From the NCBI GenBank assembly GCA_947494405.1, contig CANLWQ010000085.1, positions 1-7,943 of the forward strand: a stretch of DNA of 7,943 nucleotides, read 5' to 3'. Shown here one piece after another: positions 6,797 through 7,943 of the stretch. Each line of letters starts with the position of its first letter. Positions within the stretch are counted from its first letter, which is position 1. This DNA comes from Comamonadaceae bacterium (GTDB lineage: Bacteria; Pseudomonadota; Gammaproteobacteria; Burkholderiales; Burkholderiaceae_C). The notes below the pieces were generated by a model, which was not told the origin of the DNA, did not search any database, and saw only the letters and a program-made list of their open reading frames with translations. Made by a program: the position numbers and the translations under genes.

Positions 6797-7943
6797 CTAG
6801 ACCGCGACCTTTTTTACCTTGGCAGGTTTGTCTGAAGCAGCGGCCGCTGCCAGTTCACCCAAAGCACGTTTGTATTCATTGGGGAAGACCTTGACAAACT
6901 TGCCACGCGCTTGAGCCCAGTCGTCCAGCAATGCGCGTGCGCGTTTGGAGCCGGTCCAGCGGTGGTGATCTTCGAGCAGCTTCTTTAACTGAGCTTCATC
7001 GCTTTGGCCACGGTGCCACAAAGCCTGAGGTATTTCAGCAACTTGGGTTTTCTCGTCCAGCACTTTCTCCATACTGACCATGGCGGTGTTGCAACGTTTG
7101 TCGAACAAGCCATCTTCGTTGTACACATAGGCCACGCCTCCGCTCATGCCGGCAGCAAAGTTGCGACCCGTGATGCCCAGCACGGCCACGGTGCCGCCTG
7201 TCATGTATTCGCAGCCATGGTCACCCGTGCCCTCTACCACGGTGGTGGCACCCGACAAACGCACGGCGAAACGCTCGCCAGCGACGCCACTGAAAAATGC
7301 TTCGCCGCTGGTGGCGCCGTACAACACGGTGTTGCCCACGATGGTGTTGGCTACGGCCTCACCGCGAAAGTCTATGCTGGGTCGCACCACCACACGCCCA
7401 CCGGAAAGTCCTTTGCCGGTGTAGTCGTTGGCGTCGCCTATGAGGTACAGCGTGATGCCATTGGCCAAAAATGCGCCAAAAGATTGACCGCCTGTGCCTT
7501 CTAATTGAATGCGCAAGGTGTCGTCAGGCAAGCCTTCGGGTCGCACTTTGGTGAGTGCACCCGACAACATTGCGCCCACCGAGCGGTTGACGTTGCGGGC
7601 GACTTCCATGAACTGCACTTTGTCGCCTTTGTCGATGGCGGCGCGACTTTTCTCAATCAGCACTTTGTCCAAAGCTTTGTCCAAACCGTGGTCTTGGGTG
7701 CTGGTGTGGAACAAGGGCGTGCCTGCGGGTACTTCGGGGCGCGCCAACAAGCGGGTGAAATCCAGGCCACGGGCCTTCCAATGCTCAACACCTTGTTTCA
7801 TGTCCAGCAAATCGGAGCGACCAATGAGGTCGTCGAACTTGGCAATCCCCAGTTGCGCCATGATGTGACGCACCTCTTCAGCAATAAAGAAGAAATAGTT
7901 CACCACATGCTCTGGCTTGCCAGAGAATTTTTGGCGCAGCAGC
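6797..7943 (-). CDS. gltB: Glutamate synthase large subunit, C-terminal part (partial)
   Basis: This is the last 381 residues of the large subunit of NADPH-dependent glutamate synthase (GOGAT). The subunit takes the amide ammonia from glutamine and adds it to 2-oxoglutarate in the cytoplasm, using electrons from GltD. The frame is open to the right edge, and the first residues there ([19 protein letters not shown]) read as the end of the FMN/synthase domain, so the gene continues beyond the window. From about residue 149 of the fragment comes the glycine-rich GXGXG beta-helix domain, starting [10 protein letters not shown] and continuing through [25 protein letters not shown] and [13 protein letters not shown]. 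The tail is rich in alanine and lysine and ends KKVAV before a TAG stop. A full-length protein of this family is about 1,500 residues, so roughly three quarters lies outside the window. The stop is 30 bases before gltD, which indicates a gltBD operon. Confidence 0.97.
   Translation of the reverse strand, partial: LLRQKFSGKPEHVVNYFFFIAEEVRHIMAQLGIAKFDDLIGRSDLLDMKQGVEHWKARGLDFTRLLARPEVPAGTPLFHTSTQDHGLDKALDKVLIEKSRAAIDKGDKVQFMEVARNVNRSVGAMLSGALTKVRPEGLPDDTLRIQLEGTGGQSFGAFLANGITLYLIGDANDYTGKGLSGGRVVVRPSIDFRGEAVANTIVGNTVLYGATSGEAFFSGVAGERFAVRLSGATTVVEGTGDHGCEYMTGGTVAVLGITGRNFAAGMSGGVAYVYNEDGLFDKRCNTAMVSMEKVLDEKTQVAEIPQALWHRGQSDEAQLKKLLEDHHRWTGSKRARALLDDWAQARGKFVKVFPNEYKRALGELAAAAASDKPAKVKKVAV

Noticed and set aside
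5768..6835. A 355-codon open frame on the plus strand opposite gltD.
   Set aside because: It is antisense to a gene with intact family motifs along its whole length, shows no recognisable domain, and reflects the base composition of the real coding strand.
6797..7906. A possible GTG start for a 369-residue protein at 7906.
   Set aside because: The frame stays open to the window edge, and the 12 residues before it ([12 protein letters not shown]) continue the GltB domain, so this is internal to gltB.
7910..7925. Inverted repeat CTCTGGC-TT-GCCAGAG.
   Set aside because: Seven-base arms lie wholly inside gltB codons for S-G-K-P-E, with a spacer of only 2 bases and no T-run. It is most likely a coincidence of coding sequence.
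1..7943. Signs of a mobile element, CRISPR array, tRNA or other transferred island.
   Set aside because: No spaced direct repeats, transposase or integrase motifs, attachment-like duplications or tRNA-like cloverleafs were seen. The genes form one co-directional housekeeping run with similar base use throughout.

Overview
The window is chromosomal DNA from a Gram-negative bacterium, most likely a betaproteobacterium of the order Burkholderiales (Comamonadaceae-like). This rests on the gene order (gltB-gltD followed by a Mla lipid-transport cluster and a YadG/YadH-type ABC exporter), on the recognisable family members, and on a moderate GC content that was judged by eye and not counted. The genus cannot be fixed from this window alone. 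Every gene I can support lies on the minus strand, so the transcript reads from high to low coordinates.

Layout in transcript order: the 3' end of gltB (large glutamate synthase subunit, cut by the window edge), gltD (small subunit), mlaF (ATPase), mlaE (permease), mlaD (MCE substrate-binding protein), mlaA/vacJ (outer-membrane lipoprotein), mlaC (periplasmic lipid carrier), mlaB (STAS protein), then a YadG-like ABC-2 ATPase and the first 182 codons of its YadH-like permease, which runs off the left edge. Gaps between genes are 2 to about 41 bases, and three junctions share the 4-base ATGA start/stop overlap (mlaF/mlaE, mlaC/mlaB, yadG/yadH). No stretch near 300 bases lacks a gene. No tRNA, rRNA, CRISPR, insertion sequence, convincing terminator or promoter was seen. 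The promoter for the run is presumably upstream of gltB, outside the window.

Functionally there are three modules. GltB and GltD make glutamate from glutamine and 2-oxoglutarate. MlaFEDB in the inner membrane, MlaC in the periplasm and MlaA at the outer membrane move phospholipids between the two membranes and keep the outer leaflet asymmetric. All six Mla proteins are encoded together here, with mlaA sitting between mlaD and mlaC. In E. coli mlaA is elsewhere on the chromosome. The YadGH-type exporter is of unknown substrate, and its position at the end of the cluster hints at an envelope role.

This is mostly a conserved housekeeping region and I do not see a novel system. The points most worth a second look are two competing hairpins over the Shine-Dalgarno sequence at the mlaB/yadG junction, and the tight physical linkage of the exporter to the Mla genes.
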